NCBI RefSeq assembly: GCF_030690045.1
Contig: NZ_JAUYHK010000019.1
Span: 62,001 to 126,000 of the forward strand
DNA: 64,000 bases
Source of the DNA: Thalassospira sp.
GTDB lineage: Bacteria; Pseudomonadota; Alphaproteobacteria; Rhodospirillales; Thalassospiraceae
Direction of reading: 5' to 3'
Position numbers and translations under genes: made by a program
The notes under the pieces: generated by a model
The model's database searches: none
Told to the model about the DNA's origin: nothing
Seen by the model: the letters and a program-made list of their open reading frames with translations, nothing else
Shown here: in pieces, positions 1 to 8,364 of the stretch
How positions within the stretch are numbered: position 1 is the stretch's first letter
How the letters are laid out: each line of letters opens with the position of its first letter

Positions 1-87
1 CACCGTCCAGCGCACCACCGGATTGGCGATGAAAGACGGTTTTTTCCAGGTGCGATGGCCCGTTGGTTTTTCAACGGAACTGGTCAT
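1..87 (-). CDS. phnE: Phosphonate ABC transporter permease PhnE, N-terminal fragment (cut by window edge)
   Basis: Only the first 29 codons lie in the window, reading [19 protein letters not shown] and onward with no stop before the edge. The start codon shares one base with the phnC stop (TAATG), which implies translational coupling. A short polar N-terminus before the first membrane segment fits PhnE permeases, and an ABC ATPase followed by a permease is the standard order in phosphonate/phosphite uptake operons. Identity is inferred mainly from context because no diagnostic permease motif is visible. Confidence 0.7.
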   Translation of the reverse strand, partial: MTSSVEKPTGHRTWKKPSFIANPVVRWTV

Positions 88-881
88 TATGATACGGCCT
101 CGCGCTGCAAGTCGGCCTCACCGGTTTCGCCGCGTTCTTCGGCAGGAACCCCGGCATAGATTTCTTCCATGGCGTCATGGGTCAGATCGACGGGCAGGCC
201 ATCAAAAATGATGCGGCCAAACCGCATGCCGACGATGCGCTGGGTATATTCCTTGGCCTCGGTCACATTATGGATATTGATCAGGACCGGCAGATGCAAT
301 TCCGAGGCAAGGGCGCGCAACAATTCCATGATCTGCCGTGATGTTTTTGGATCAAGGGACGCGGTCGGTTCGTCTGCCAGCAGGATTTCAGGTTCCTGCA
401 TCAGGGCGCGCACAACGCCCACACGCTGGCGCTCACCGCCGGATAATTCATCGGCGCGTTTGTTGGCGTAATGGGCAATACCGACACGTTCCATCAATTG
501 AAAGGCGCGGTCGATGTCATTTTGCGGAAAATTGCGGGTCACAGCACGCCATGTCGGCACATATCCCAGGCGACCCGACAAAACATTTTCCATCACCGTC
601 AGGCGGTTGATCAGGTTAAATCCCTGAAAAATCATCCCGATGCGCCGACGTGCCAGACGTAACCCGGTGCCCGAAAGCGTTGTCAGTTCGGTGCCGTTAA
701 GGTCAATCGACCCGGATGTCGGTTCAACCAGCCGGTTGATGCAGCGCAAAAGCGTGCTTTTGCCTGCCCCCGATGCGCCGATAATGGCAACGACGCTTTC
801 GCCGGGAACTTCAAGATTGAGATTCTTGAGGACGGGCTCGTCCTTGCCATAGCGTTTGACCAGATCTTTGATACGCAGCAT
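87..881 (-). CDS. phnC: Phosphonate ABC transporter ATP-binding protein PhnC
   Basis: This 264-residue single-domain ABC ATPase should energise import of phosphonates or a related phosphorus oxyanion at the inner membrane. Visible motifs are Walker A GASGAGKS (35-42), the ABC signature LSGGE (146-150) and Walker B ILLADEP (166-172). The N-terminus ([12 protein letters not shown]) and the length match the PhnC family. It lies between phnD upstream and phnE downstream. Some family members carry phosphite or phosphate instead, so the exact substrate is not settled. Confidence 0.9.
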   Translation of the reverse strand: MLRIKDLVKRYGKDEPVLKNLNLEVPGESVVAIIGASGAGKSTLLRCINRLVEPTSGSIDLNGTELTTLSGTGLRLARRRIGMIFQGFNLINRLTVMENVLSGRLGYVPTWRAVTRNFPQNDIDRAFQLMERVGIAHYANKRADELSGGERQRVGVVRALMQEPEILLADEPTASLDPKTSRQIMELLRALASELHLPVLINIHNVTEAKEYTQRIVGMRFGRIIFDGLPVDLTHDAMEEIYAGVPAEERGETGEADLQREAVS

Positions 882-902
882 GAAGCTACCCCGAAAAAAG
901 AC

Positions 903-927
903 TGCCGGGACCCAAACGATCCCGGCA
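903..927 (-). terminator. Stem-loop between phnD and phnC
   Basis: TGCCGGGA (903-910) pairs with TCCCGGCA (920-927) around a 9-nt loop, just after the phnD stop on the minus strand. No strong U-run follows. It is more likely an mRNA-stabilising or attenuating hairpin that keeps binding protein above ATPase levels than a full terminator. Confidence 0.6.
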
Positions 928-948
928 GGATGTCATTGAAACAAAGGA

Positions 949-1971
949 TTACTTCAGGTTGTCCGGGGTGTATTTCACACCGTTGGCAGCCTGAATGTCA
1001 CGGATCACCGACCAGTTGTCCTTGTAATTGATCGGGACAAACTTCGAGACGCCCTTGAATTCCTCGCCCAGCGCAGTGCCCTTCATGTCGAAGGTAAAGA
1101 AGGCTTCCTTGATCTTTTCAACCAATGCCGGATCAAGATTGTGGGCATAGTTAAACGAGGTGGTCGGGAAACGGGCGGTTTCGTAAATGATTTTCACTTC
1201 TGCCGGATCATAAAGATCGCGCTGTGCCATCCGCTCGACAACTTCGGATGCGACCGGGGCCGCCTCGTAGTCACCGGCAACCACACCCAGCATCGACTGG
1301 TCATGCGACCCGGAATAAACGACTTCGTAATCGGTGTCGGGCACGATGCCAAGGCCCGGGAACAGGGCGCGCGGTGCCAGATTGCCGGAATTCGAGGTCG
1401 GCGAAGTATGCGCAACCCGTCTGCCTTTAAGGTCGGCCAGTTCGTTAATGCCGCTGTCAACACGGGTGTAAAGCTGCAAGGTGTAACCAAAATTGCCTTC
1501 GTCATTGCCCATCAGGGCAAACGGAACCGCACCGGCAAGATTGACGGCAAACGGGGTCGGCCCGGTCGAGAAACCGGCAACATGCAGGCGGCCTGACCGC
1601 ATGGCTTCGACTTCTGCCGAATTCGACTGCACGGCAAAGAAATGCACATCCTTGCCGGTAACTTCGGCCAGATGGTCGATAAAGGGCGACCAGATGTCGG
1701 CATAAACCGCCGGGTCTTCAACCGGGGTATAGGCAAAAACCAGCGTATCGGGATTGACCAGCTGATCTGCTGCCGGGGCATCGGCAACCAGATCACCATC
1801 TTCATCGCAATACATCATGTCCAGATCGCCGCGTGAAATGCAATCGGCCTGCGCCTGGGCAGAGGAAGGGGCAAATCCAAACATGCCAATGGCAGCCAAA
1901 AGCGTTGTGACCTTCAGACTGTTGGAAAGATTGATATGTTGGAGTCCGGATTTTTTCAGTTCTGAAAACAT
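949..1971 (-). CDS. phnD: Phosphonate/phosphite-type ABC transporter periplasmic binding protein PhnD
   Basis: The 340-residue protein begins at MFSELKKSG; an upstream in-frame ATG at 2058 is less likely because it would put 29 residues before the signal sequence. A hydrophobic stretch ends at SSAQAQA, typical of Sec export. The mature protein opens with a short acidic segment holding two Cys and a DEDGDLVAD loop, then the PhnD-family core: FAYTPVEDPAVY, then FFAVQSNSAEVEAMRSGRLH, then TSNSG. The family binds phosphonate, phosphite or phosphate for PhnCE. It is the first gene of the minus-strand operon. Confidence 0.88.
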   Translation of the reverse strand: MFSELKKSGLQHINLSNSLKVTTLLAAIGMFGFAPSSAQAQADCISRGDLDMMYCDEDGDLVADAPAADQLVNPDTLVFAYTPVEDPAVYADIWSPFIDHLAEVTGKDVHFFAVQSNSAEVEAMRSGRLHVAGFSTGPTPFAVNLAGAVPFALMGNDEGNFGYTLQLYTRVDSGINELADLKGRRVAHTSPTSNSGNLAPRALFPGLGIVPDTDYEVVYSGSHDQSMLGVVAGDYEAAPVASEVVERMAQRDLYDPAEVKIIYETARFPTTSFNYAHNLDPALVEKIKEAFFTFDMKGTALGEEFKGVSKFVPINYKDNWSVIRDIQAANGVKYTPDNLK

Positions 1972-2056
1972 GAATTCTTGACCTTTTTCCCTGTGAACGG
2001 CAGCGTGCCGCCATATTTTGTGTTGTTTTGTGGTTTTTGTTATTGCTTTAGCCAAC

Positions 2057-2062
2057 ATTATA
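2057..2062 (-). promoter_or_regulatory. Candidate -10 box of the phnDCE promoter
   Basis: On the minus strand there is a perfect TATAAT at 2062-2057, about 86 bp upstream of the phnD start. No good -35 hexamer sits at 16-18 bp; the upstream stretch holds TGTGACA and an AT run, which suggests an activator-dependent promoter. I could not fit a convincing Pho box. Confidence 0.4.
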
Positions 2063-2163
2063 GGCCGTGGAAAAGTTGGAAAAGCAACATAAAAATGTCA
2101 CAAACGGGCATCTTTTCTGCTGCTACTATACAGGAGGTTGGGGAAATTTCGGGGTGGCAGCAG

Positions 2164-2970
2164 ATGTTAAGGGCGCGAATGCGAAAAAAAGAACGTCATC
2201 AACTGATTTTGCAGGAACTGCAAATTCGACCACATGTGAGAGTAGCCACATTGGCGCAGCGATTCGATGTGGCGACCGAAACCATCCGGCGCGATCTGGA
2301 TGCGCTCAGCGCCGAAGGCCTGATCGACCGGGAATTTGGCGGCGCATCGGCCCGACCGATGGGCCATCAGCCCCCGGCAGAGGAACGCGGGCAAACCATC
2401 ATTGCCGAACGCGCCCGGATCGGGGCGGCGGCCTGTGCGATAATTTTGCCGGGCGAGGTGGTGATGGTCGATGCCGGATCAACCGTATCGCAACTGGCGC
2501 GGTTTTTACGGCCCGGTGCGCAACCCCGCACCTTCATCACCAATTGTTATTCGGTGGTGCGCAATATGGGCGATCAGGCCCGATCCGATCATGTCATTCT
2601 GTGTCCGGGCCGATATGATCCGCAGGAAAATGCCGTTTATGGCACGGACACGGTGGAATATCTCCGGCGGTTTCAGGCCAACAAGGCCTTCATCGGCGCA
2701 TCGGGCCTGTCGCGTCAGGGGCCCAGTGACGTCAACCGCGATGCGGTCTGGGTCAAACGTGCGATGATGGAACGATCCGGCGAAGTCTGGCTGATGATCG
2801 ATCATACCAAATTCGATCAGCGGTTTCTGGAAATCGTCACCCCGCTGGATGTTCTGACCGGCATCATTTCCGACCAATTGCCACCCCCTGCCTTGCTGGC
2901 GCAACTGGATCGCAGCAATGTCAGGGTGGTGGTGGCAGAAGGTCAGGATAATGGATTGGTGGCGATCTGA
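2164..2970 (+). CDS. DeoR-family transcriptional regulator
   Basis: From the ATG at 2164 (MLRARMRKKERHQLI) this is 268 residues, the usual DeoR size; the open frame extends further upstream but without family similarity. An N-terminal winged helix (VATLAQRFDVATETIRRDLD) is followed by the DeoR sensor domain with VVMVDAGSTVSQLARFL, a TNC motif, and DHTKF near the C-terminus. These sensor domains bind phosphorylated sugars or related phosphometabolites. It is divergent from phnDCE across about 190 bp, so control of that operon is the natural inference, unproven. Confidence 0.85.
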   Translation: MLRARMRKKERHQLILQELQIRPHVRVATLAQRFDVATETIRRDLDALSAEGLIDREFGGASARPMGHQPPAEERGQTIIAERARIGAAACAIILPGEVVMVDAGSTVSQLARFLRPGAQPRTFITNCYSVVRNMGDQARSDHVILCPGRYDPQENAVYGTDTVEYLRRFQANKAFIGASGLSRQGPSDVNRDAVWVKRAMMERSGEVWLMIDHTKFDQRFLEIVTPLDVLTGIISDQLPPPALLAQLDRSNVRVVVAEGQDNGLVAI

Positions 2971-2983
2971 TCACGATATGAGA

Positions 2984-3001
2984 TGTACTTGTATGTGTAC
3001 A
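2984..3001. promoter_or_regulatory. Paired YefM-type operator (TGTACT/TGTACA)
   Basis: TGTACT (2984-2989) and TGTACA (2996-3001) lie with a 12-bp centre-to-centre spacing, about 60 bp before the antitoxin start. The E. coli yefM-yoeB operator is known to use two palindromes with a TGTACA core at this spacing, bound by YefM and YefM-YoeB for conditional autorepression. One half here has a single mismatch to the core. Confidence 0.65.
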
Positions 3002-3059
3002 TTTTGGGGACTTTGTGCGATAAGAACAACAGCAAAGACCCAAAACGAGGATCGACATC

Positions 3060-3311
3060 ATGAATGTCGTCAATTTCACGGATATCCGAAAAAACCTGAA
3101 GGCCGAACTGGATCGGGTTGATCAGGACCATGACTATACTGTCATCGCACGCCGCAATGCCTCGAATGCAGTTGTTATGTCAGAAGCCTATTTCAATCAG
3201 ATCATGGAAACCATGCATCTGATCAAATCACCTGCAAATGCGACTCATCTGGAAAAATCCATTGCGCAATTGCGGGCCGGACAGGCTCAGGAACGCGATC
3301 TGATTGAATGA
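3060..3311 (+). CDS. yefM: YefM/Phd-family antitoxin
   Basis: An 83-residue antitoxin. The N-terminal DNA-binding fold is recognisable from NFTDIRKNLKAELDRVDQDH and ARRNASNAVVMSEAYFNQI, and a polar C-terminal tail should wrap the toxin. The start follows a GAGGA Shine-Dalgarno. The stop overlaps the toxin start as ATGA (3308-3311), which couples their translation. It is expected to neutralise YoeB and repress its own promoter through the paired TGTAC boxes upstream. Confidence 0.92.
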   Translation: MNVVNFTDIRKNLKAELDRVDQDHDYTVIARRNASNAVVMSEAYFNQIMETMHLIKSPANATHLEKSIAQLRAGQAQERDLIE

Positions 3312-3568
3312 AAAGACGGATCGCGTTTACCCCTGATGCCTGGGATGATTACCTGTATTGGCAGGGGCAGGATCGAAAAACGCTTAAACGTATCAATCAA
3401 CTGATTCGTGACATTCAACGCGAACCATTTGACGGAATCGGCAAACCTGAACCCCTTAAAGAAGGTCTTTCCGGTTTCTGGTCGCGCCGGATCGATGATA
3501 CCAACCGGCTGGTCTACGAGGTCAGCGAAGAACGGATATCGGTTGTTTCCTGTCGCTATCATTATTAA
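3308..3568 (+). CDS. yoeB: YoeB-family mRNA interferase toxin
   Basis: An 86-residue RelE-superfamily toxin that cleaves mRNA in the ribosomal A site. The E. coli YoeB catalytic set Glu46, Arg65, His83 and Tyr84 has equivalents at E48 (in KPEPLK), R67 (in TNRLVYE), H85 and Y86, each shifted by two, so the protein looks active. It overlaps the antitoxin gene by 4 bp. The pair sits alone between a regulator and fumC, as expected for a small mobile module. Confidence 0.93.
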   Translation: MKRRIAFTPDAWDDYLYWQGQDRKTLKRINQLIRDIQREPFDGIGKPEPLKEGLSGFWSRRIDDTNRLVYEVSEERISVVSCRYHY

Positions 3569-3689
3569 ATAGTGAGCGTCGCCGCCGAATTATTCCATTA
3601 ATCTGCTGGCGATGAACCATAAAATCCCTATATCGGGCACAGCGCCGGGTTCCCGCCCCGGTCAGTTTTTTCTGACACGGAGGAAGATT

Positions 3690-5084
3690 GTGACTGCACA
3701 GCCAAACAGCCGCACGGAACGCGATACGATGGGGGCGGTCGAGGTTCCCGCTGATCGTTATTGGGGCGCACAAACCCAACGATCCAAAGAAAATTTCCGC
3801 ATTGGCGGGGAACGCATGCCCGATGCCCTGATCCGGGCCTTTGGCATTCAGAAACTGGCCGCCGCACGGGCCAACCGGGCGCTGGGCGATCTGGATGCCC
3901 GATTGTCCGACGCCATTGAGGCCGCCGCCCGCGAAGTCGCCGATGGCAAGCTGATGGATCATTTCCCCCTGGTGGTCTGGCAAACCGGCAGCGGCACCCA
4001 GACCAACATGAATGTCAACGAAGTGATCGCCAACCGCGCCTGTGAAATTCTGGGAGCACCCATGGGCCAACGCGATCCCGTCCATCCCAATGATCATGTC
4101 AATCGCGGGCAATCCTCCAATGACAGTTTTCCGGCCGCCATGCATATCGCCGCTGTGATCGAGATTGAGGAAAAACTCAAACCGGCGCTGGCACATTTGC
4201 GATCCGCGCTGGAAATCAAAATGGCGGAATTTTCCACCATCGTCAAAATCGGCCGCACCCATATGCAGGATGCCGTACCCCTGACCTTGGGGCAGGAATT
4301 TTCCGGCTATGCCACGCAAATCGCCCTGGGTCTTGACCGGATCAATGATGCCCTGCCGCGTTTGTGCAAACTCGCACAGGGCGGAACTGCCCTTGGCACC
4401 GGTTTGAATGCGCCCAAGGGATTCGACGTGCAATTCGCCCGCGAGGTCAGCACCCTGACCGGGCTGGATTTCCAGACCGCCGAAAACAAGTTCGAGGCAC
4501 TGGCCGCCCATGATGCCTGTGTTGAAATGTCCGGCGTTCTGAATGTTCTGGCGGTGTCGCTGATGAAAATCGGCAACGATATCCGGTTACTGGGATCGGG
4601 GCCGCGCTGCGGGCTGGGCGAACTGGTATTGCCTGCCAATGAACCGGGATCATCCATCATGCCGGGCAAGGTCAACCCGACCCAGGCCGAAGCCCTGACG
4701 ATGGTCTGTGCGCAGGTGATGGGAAACAATGTGGCGGTGACGGTGGGCGGATCGAATGGTCATCTCGATTTGAACGTGTTCAAACCGGTGATCATTTATA
4801 ATCTGTTGCAATCCATCCGGTTGCTGGCCGATGCGGCGGTCAGTTTCACCGATCATTGCATCACCGGGCTCGAAGCCGACACGGCACGCATTGCACATTA
4901 TGTCGAACAAAGCCTGATGCTGGTGACGGCGTTGGCCCCGCATATCGGCTATGACAAGGCCGCCGCCGTTGCCAAAAAGGCCCATGCAGAACGATCCAGC
5001 CTGAAAGAAGCAACCCTTGCCCTGGGATATCTGGACGCGGCCCAGTTTGATGAACTGGTGCGGGCCGAAGACATGATCGGTTAA
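3690..5084 (+). CDS. fumC: Class II fumarate hydratase FumC
   Basis: Iron-independent fumarase of the TCA cycle (fumarate to L-malate). The GTG at 3690, preceded by GGAGGAAG, gives 464 residues starting [15 protein letters not shown], the normal length and N-terminus of FumC; the frame opens earlier at 3612 but the extra residues have no family match. Diagnostic pieces are the family start [41 protein letters not shown] and the fumarase/aspartase signature [13 protein letters not shown]. It appears monocistronic, with a hairpin just after it. Confidence 0.97.
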   Translation: MTAQPNSRTERDTMGAVEVPADRYWGAQTQRSKENFRIGGERMPDALIRAFGIQKLAAARANRALGDLDARLSDAIEAAAREVADGKLMDHFPLVVWQTGSGTQTNMNVNEVIANRACEILGAPMGQRDPVHPNDHVNRGQSSNDSFPAAMHIAAVIEIEEKLKPALAHLRSALEIKMAEFSTIVKIGRTHMQDAVPLTLGQEFSGYATQIALGLDRINDALPRLCKLAQGGTALGTGLNAPKGFDVQFAREVSTLTGLDFQTAENKFEALAAHDACVEMSGVLNVLAVSLMKIGNDIRLLGSGPRCGLGELVLPANEPGSSIMPGKVNPTQAEALTMVCAQVMGNNVAVTVGGSNGHLDLNVFKPVIIYNLLQSIRLLADAAVSFTDHCITGLEADTARIAHYVEQSLMLVTALAPHIGYDKAAAVAKKAHAERSSLKEATLALGYLDAAQFDELVRAEDMIG

Positions 5085-5095
5085 CCATCGGGTCG

Positions 5096-5119
5096 GCGGG
5101 CCGGATAGTTCCGGCCCGC
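5096..5119 (+). terminator. Hairpin downstream of fumC
   Basis: GCGGGCCGGA (5096-5105) pairs perfectly with TCCGGCCCGC (5110-5119) around a TAGT tetraloop, 11 bp past the fumC stop. The following bases (TTGATCAAAA) do not form a clean U-run, so termination may be partial. Confidence 0.6.
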
Positions 5120-5167
5120 TTGATCAAAATCATTGTTGTCGCCGACAGGATCGGGCATATCTGCCGT

Positions 5168-5575
5168 ATGCAAAAGTACCAACGCCCCTTGCGCCGGATG
5201 CAAAAACCGGCCTCTGTTTGCGCCCCTGCCGGGAAATGGCGGGCGTGGCTGGTGGCGTTTGCGGTTTTCTGGGCTGCGACCCTGCCCACAGGCATGCCCG
5301 CAGCAGCGGGGGATGGCCTTGTCCTGATTTGCACCAGCGACGGCATCCGGGCGGTTAATCCCGATACCGGCAAACCGGATGGCACGGGGGTCGTGTCGCA
5401 TGGCTTTTGTTCACTCTGCGCCAATCATCACACGGCGATTACCCCCGACCTTGCCCCGAATGCCTTGCCAACCGGGCGTGTCATGGCCCGGCAAGCTTTC
5501 ACGATGGGCGAGGATGTCCTGACCGGTTATCGCATCGGTGTCAAACATTCCCGCGCCCCGCCTTTTTTCATCTGA
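5168..5575 (+). CDS. DUF2946-like exported protein, copper-associated
   Basis: About 135 residues from the ATG at 5168; a TTG at 5120 in the same frame is possible but lies at the edge of the fumC hairpin. A basic N-terminus precedes one hydrophobic segment (WLVAFAVFWAATLP). The body has LICTSDGIRAV and a CSLCANHH motif, the arrangement of DUF2946 proteins. These small exported or membrane proteins recur beside copper genes and may bind metal through the CxxC/His cluster; function is unproven. The next gene is a periplasmic copper chaperone. Confidence 0.65.
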   Translation: MQKYQRPLRRMQKPASVCAPAGKWRAWLVAFAVFWAATLPTGMPAAAGDGLVLICTSDGIRAVNPDTGKPDGTGVVSHGFCSLCANHHTAITPDLAPNALPTGRVMARQAFTMGEDVLTGYRIGVKHSRAPPFFI

Positions 5576-5641
5576 TCCCGTATTCCCAAATCCTGTTTAC
5601 ACACTGCCGCCGCCTGTTGGCGCGGTTATCAGATGGAAAAA

Positions 5642-6148
5642 ATGATGTTGCACAAATCCTTTATGACTGTTGTTGCCGCCCTGACCCTGCTGGTTTCGGC
5701 CCCGGCCTTTGCCGATCATGATCATGCCGCAAAGGGTGATATTCACATTGCCGGAGCATGGGCCAAGGCCTCCATCGGGCAGGTGCCCAATGGGGCGGCC
5801 TTTATGACGATTGAAAATGCGGGCGCGGCGGATCGTGTGGTTGCCGCAACATCCGATATTGCGGACCGCACCGAACTGCATACGCATCTGATGGAAAACA
5901 ATGTCATGAAGATGCGTCAGGTCGATGGCATTGATGTGCCGATGCACGGATCGGTGATGCTGGAACCGGGCAGTTACCACGTCATGCTGCTGGGCCTGCA
6001 TGCCCCGCTGGTCGAAGGGGACGAAGTTTCCATTACGCTGGAATTTGAAAAGGCCGGCACAATGACTGTGCCGGTCAAGGTGGTTTCGCCCAAGGAATCC
6101 GCCCCGATGGGCGGCATGGACCATAAGGGTGCGCATAGCAGCCACTGA
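5642..6148 (+). CDS. PCu(A)C-family periplasmic copper chaperone
   Basis: About 168 residues; starts at 5633, 5642 and 5645 are all possible and 5642 has the best purine spacing. A signal peptide ends at APAFA, followed by a His-rich DHDHAAKGDIH. The core has the family copper site: HTHLMENNVMKMR and later MHGSVMLEPGSYHVMLLGL, a His/Met set that binds Cu(I). A second His/Met cluster (MGGMDHKGAHSSH) ends the protein. The family delivers copper to the CuA centre of cytochrome c oxidase. Confidence 0.9.
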   Translation: MMLHKSFMTVVAALTLLVSAPAFADHDHAAKGDIHIAGAWAKASIGQVPNGAAFMTIENAGAADRVVAATSDIADRTELHTHLMENNVMKMRQVDGIDVPMHGSVMLEPGSYHVMLLGLHAPLVEGDEVSITLEFEKAGTMTVPVKVVSPKESAPMGGMDHKGAHSSH

Positions 6149-6154
6149 CGGACC

Positions 6155-6197
6155 TTGCAAATTTGCAAAGGGGTACGGTTTGCGCCGTGCCCCTTTT
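6155..6197 (+). terminator. Terminator after the copper chaperone, preceded by a perfect palindrome
   Basis: GGGGTACGG (6170-6178) pairs with CCGTGCCCC (6185-6193) with one G-U pair, flanked by AAA and TTTT, giving a standard intrinsic terminator. Immediately upstream lies the perfect palindrome TTGCAAATTTGCAA (6155-6168), whose role is unclear. Confidence 0.7.
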
Positions 6198-6228
6198 GTG
6201 TTTTGATGGGGTAAAATCACAGGGGAAG

Positions 6229-6732
6229 ATGATGACCGACATCACGATTGACGATTTGATTTCGCAACTGCGCCTGCAACCGCATCCCGAAGGCGGATAT
6301 TTTGCCGAAACCTTTCGGGCGGTTGAAACAACCAATCCCGGCGGACGCTATGCCGCAGACCGGGCGACGGGAACGGCGATTTACTATTTGCTGACGCCCG
6401 ATACGTTTTCGGGGATGCACATCCTGACATCGGACGAGATTTTTCATTTCTATCTGGGCGATGCGGTGGAGCAATTATTGCTGTTTGCCGATGGCCGTCA
6501 CCAGATTGTCGAGATCGGCACCGATATTGCCGCCGGACAACGCCCGCAACAGATTGTCCCGAAAAATGTTTGGCAGGGGGCGCGCCTGAAACCGGGGGGC
6601 GCGTTTGCCCTTCTGGGCTGTACCGTTGCCCCCGGTTTTGATTTTGCCGATTTTGCGATGGGCAAACGCGCCGATTTGCAGGCACGCTGGCCCGCCGCAT
6701 CATCACAGATTGCCGACTTGACGCGCGATTGA
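6229..6732 (+). CDS. Cupin DUF985 family protein
   Basis: A 167-residue single-domain cupin starting MMTDITIDDLI after an AGGGGAAG Shine-Dalgarno; the longer frame from 6163 runs through the terminator and is rejected. Family hallmarks are HPEGGYFAETFRA near the N-terminus, DEIFHFYLGDAVEQLLLF in the first cupin strand set, and GCTVAPGFDFADFAMG near the end. DUF985 (Cupin_5) proteins are RmlC-like beta-barrels of unknown substrate, with a possible sugar-nucleotide epimerase-like fold. Neighbours give no clear pathway. Confidence 0.9.
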   Translation: MMTDITIDDLISQLRLQPHPEGGYFAETFRAVETTNPGGRYAADRATGTAIYYLLTPDTFSGMHILTSDEIFHFYLGDAVEQLLLFADGRHQIVEIGTDIAAGQRPQQIVPKNVWQGARLKPGGAFALLGCTVAPGFDFADFAMGKRADLQARWPAASSQIADLTRD

Positions 6733-6767
6733 ATTTGCGGCCCAATCCCGGTCAAATGGGATGATGA

Positions 6768-7424
6768 ATGGGGATGAAAATGCCGTTTGATGTGTGGGTG
6801 CTGTTTGCCGGGGCGGCTTTTGCATTATGTATGGCGCCGGGGCCGAATAACTTGCTGGCGATGTTTAACGGGGCGCGTCACGGCGTTCTGGCGGCATTGA
6901 TCGGCGGGGCCGGGCGGCTGACGGCCTTTGCCGCCATGATTGTCGTCACCGCAATGGGGCTGGGTGTGGTTCTGGCCACCAGCGAAACCGCCTTTATGAT
7001 CCTTAAATGGGGTGGGGCGGTTTATCTGGTTTATCTTGGCGTCCGGACATGGCGCAGCAAGGTGACGGGTGCGCCCGCGGATGTCTCTGTCGATAAGGGG
7101 TCGGCGGTTCTGATCGCCCATCCCGGCGCGATGACACTGGCGAGGATCGAATTTCTGACCGCGATTGGCAATCCCAAGGCGATTTTGATCTTCACGGCAT
7201 TTTTCCCGCAATTTCTGGACCCCGCTGCGGCTTATGGACCGCAATTCGCGGTGATGGGGCTGACATTTCTGGTGCTGGAGGCCTGCGTTTTGTTCGGCTA
7301 TGGCCTTGTCGGCGGACAGGTCAAGGGCCTGATCCGCTCAGCCCGGCATATGATGATCCTGAACCGGATCAGTGGCGGGCTTTTGATGGGGGCCGGGGTG
7401 TTGCTGGCAACGTCGCGGCGGTAA
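6768..7424 (+). CDS. LysE/RhtB-family amino-acid exporter
   Basis: A 218-residue inner-membrane protein with about six hydrophobic segments. The family signature lies in the first helix (CMAPGPNNLLAMFNGAR) and the central NPKAILIFTAFFPQFLDP is typical of LysE/RhtB transporters. Members export basic or neutral amino acids or related metabolites; the substrate cannot be read from sequence. The ATG at 6768 has a GGGATGA upstream; 6774 is an alternative. A terminator follows and the next genes are on the other strand. Confidence 0.9.
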   Translation: MGMKMPFDVWVLFAGAAFALCMAPGPNNLLAMFNGARHGVLAALIGGAGRLTAFAAMIVVTAMGLGVVLATSETAFMILKWGGAVYLVYLGVRTWRSKVTGAPADVSVDKGSAVLIAHPGAMTLARIEFLTAIGNPKAILIFTAFFPQFLDPAAAYGPQFAVMGLTFLVLEACVLFGYGLVGGQVKGLIRSARHMMILNRISGGLLMGAGVLLATSRR

Positions 7425-7447
7425 TACTTGTTGGTATTCCCAAGGAC

Positions 7448-7475
7448 AAAGGGGCGCAAATCATCGCGCCCCTTT
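7448..7475 (+). terminator. Intrinsic terminator after lysE-type gene
   Basis: AAAGGGGCGC (7448-7457) pairs with GCGCCCCTTT (7466-7475) around an 8-nt loop, followed by GTTTT. The terminator at 12558-12591 stands in the same relation to the second copy of the repeat at 7509. Confidence 0.8.
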
Positions 7476-7508
7476 GTTTTGATGTCGGCTTTGGTCCGGT
7501 CTGTCACG

Positions 7509-7543
7509 CGATCAGGAAATTTCCTCAACCCGGTGGCAGGCGA
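7509..7543. repeat. 35-bp direct repeat, left copy (remnant of an ABC ATPase gene 3' end)
   Basis: These 35 bases are identical to 12630-12664 in the same orientation. On the minus strand they encode ACHRVEEIS followed by a stop, exactly as at the end of dppF. Beyond the repeat toward 7600 the frame stays open but does not resemble DppF. The two copies bracket the sugar cassette, so this looks like a gene-end fragment left by insertion or recombination. Confidence 0.8.
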
Positions 7544-7593
7544 TGTTGCTGCATATCATCAAATGCCGGAACAAGGCACCCGGCAAAGACCCG

Positions 7594-8364
7594 TCAGGGG
7601 GGAAGCAGTTTGAAATTGGCACCTTCCGGCAACAGTTGCCCGCCATCGACGATAATGGTGGTGCCGGTCACATAGCTTGCATCTTCAGAGGCAAGAAACA
7701 GGAAAACATTGGCGACGTCCCGAGGGGAACCGAGGCGACCGAGGGGTATCGAATCTTCCATGTTCTTGATGAAAGCGGTGCTGCGATGAAGCTGAATGGC
7801 CTCAGTTAAAATGTTGCCTGGCTCCACACCATTGACATTGATACCGTAGGACGAAAATTCCAGCGCGGCCGAACGGATAAAGCCGTTGATCCCGGCCTTG
7901 CTCGCGGCGTAGTGGCCATGGCCCGGACTGGTTACATGCGGGCCGGTAATGGACGAAGTGAAAAGGATACGCCCCGAACCCTGTTTTTTCATCGGTGTGA
8001 GTGCGGCGCGTGCGGCATTGAAACAGCCACGCAGATTAACGGCCATCACACGATCCCAGTCTTCAGGAGACGTCGCCTCAATCAGTTGCCACGGATATAT
8101 GCCCGCATTCTGCACGATGATGTCGAGCCGACCGTGGCGTTCTATCGTGAACGTGACCGCTGCGACCGCGTCATCCATCTTCGAGATATCTGTGCGAATG
8201 AATTCGATACCAAGTTCATCTGCCGCCGCCTTGCCTTCTTCGGCCTCGAAATCGGCGAGGACGACTTTTGCACCTTCCTCCTTGAAGCGGACAGCGGTGG
8301 CCTTCCCGATCCCGCGCGCGGCACCGATGATCAGTGCTACCTTGTCTTTCAGTCTTTCTGTCAT
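7594..8364 (-). CDS. SDR-family oxidoreductase (cassette dehydrogenase)
   Basis: A 256-residue classical short-chain dehydrogenase. The nucleotide-binding GAARGIG is at 14-20, NAG at 86-88, catalytic Ser138, and the YxxxK pair Tyr152/Lys156 in GHYAASKAG. The C-terminus TTIIVDGGQLLPEG is typical. It is the last gene of a five-gene sugar operon and overlaps the permease gene by ATGA (8361-8364), so it probably oxidises the imported sugar or polyol. The substrate is unknown. Codon use looks richer in AAG/GAG/CTC than flanking core genes. Confidence 0.9.
   Translation of the reverse strand: MTERLKDKVALIIGAARGIGKATAVRFKEEGAKVVLADFEAEEGKAAADELGIEFIRTDISKMDDAVAAVTFTIERHGRLDIIVQNAGIYPWQLIEATSPEDWDRVMAVNLRGCFNAARAALTPMKKQGSGRILFTSSITGPHVTSPGHGHYAASKAGINGFIRSAALEFSSYGINVNGVEPGNILTEAIQLHRSTAFIKNMEDSIPLGRLGSPRDVANVFLFLASEDASYVTGTTIIVDGGQLLPEGANFKLLPP

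Noticed and set aside
2080-2110. Possible Pho box upstream of phnD
   Set aside because: Only one TGTCA-like half-site can be fitted; the second repeat at the required spacing is missing.
3612-3689. N-terminal extension of FumC from the ATG at 3612
   Set aside because: The GTG at 3690 has a GGAGGAAG site and gives the family's normal length and N-terminus; the extension resembles nothing.
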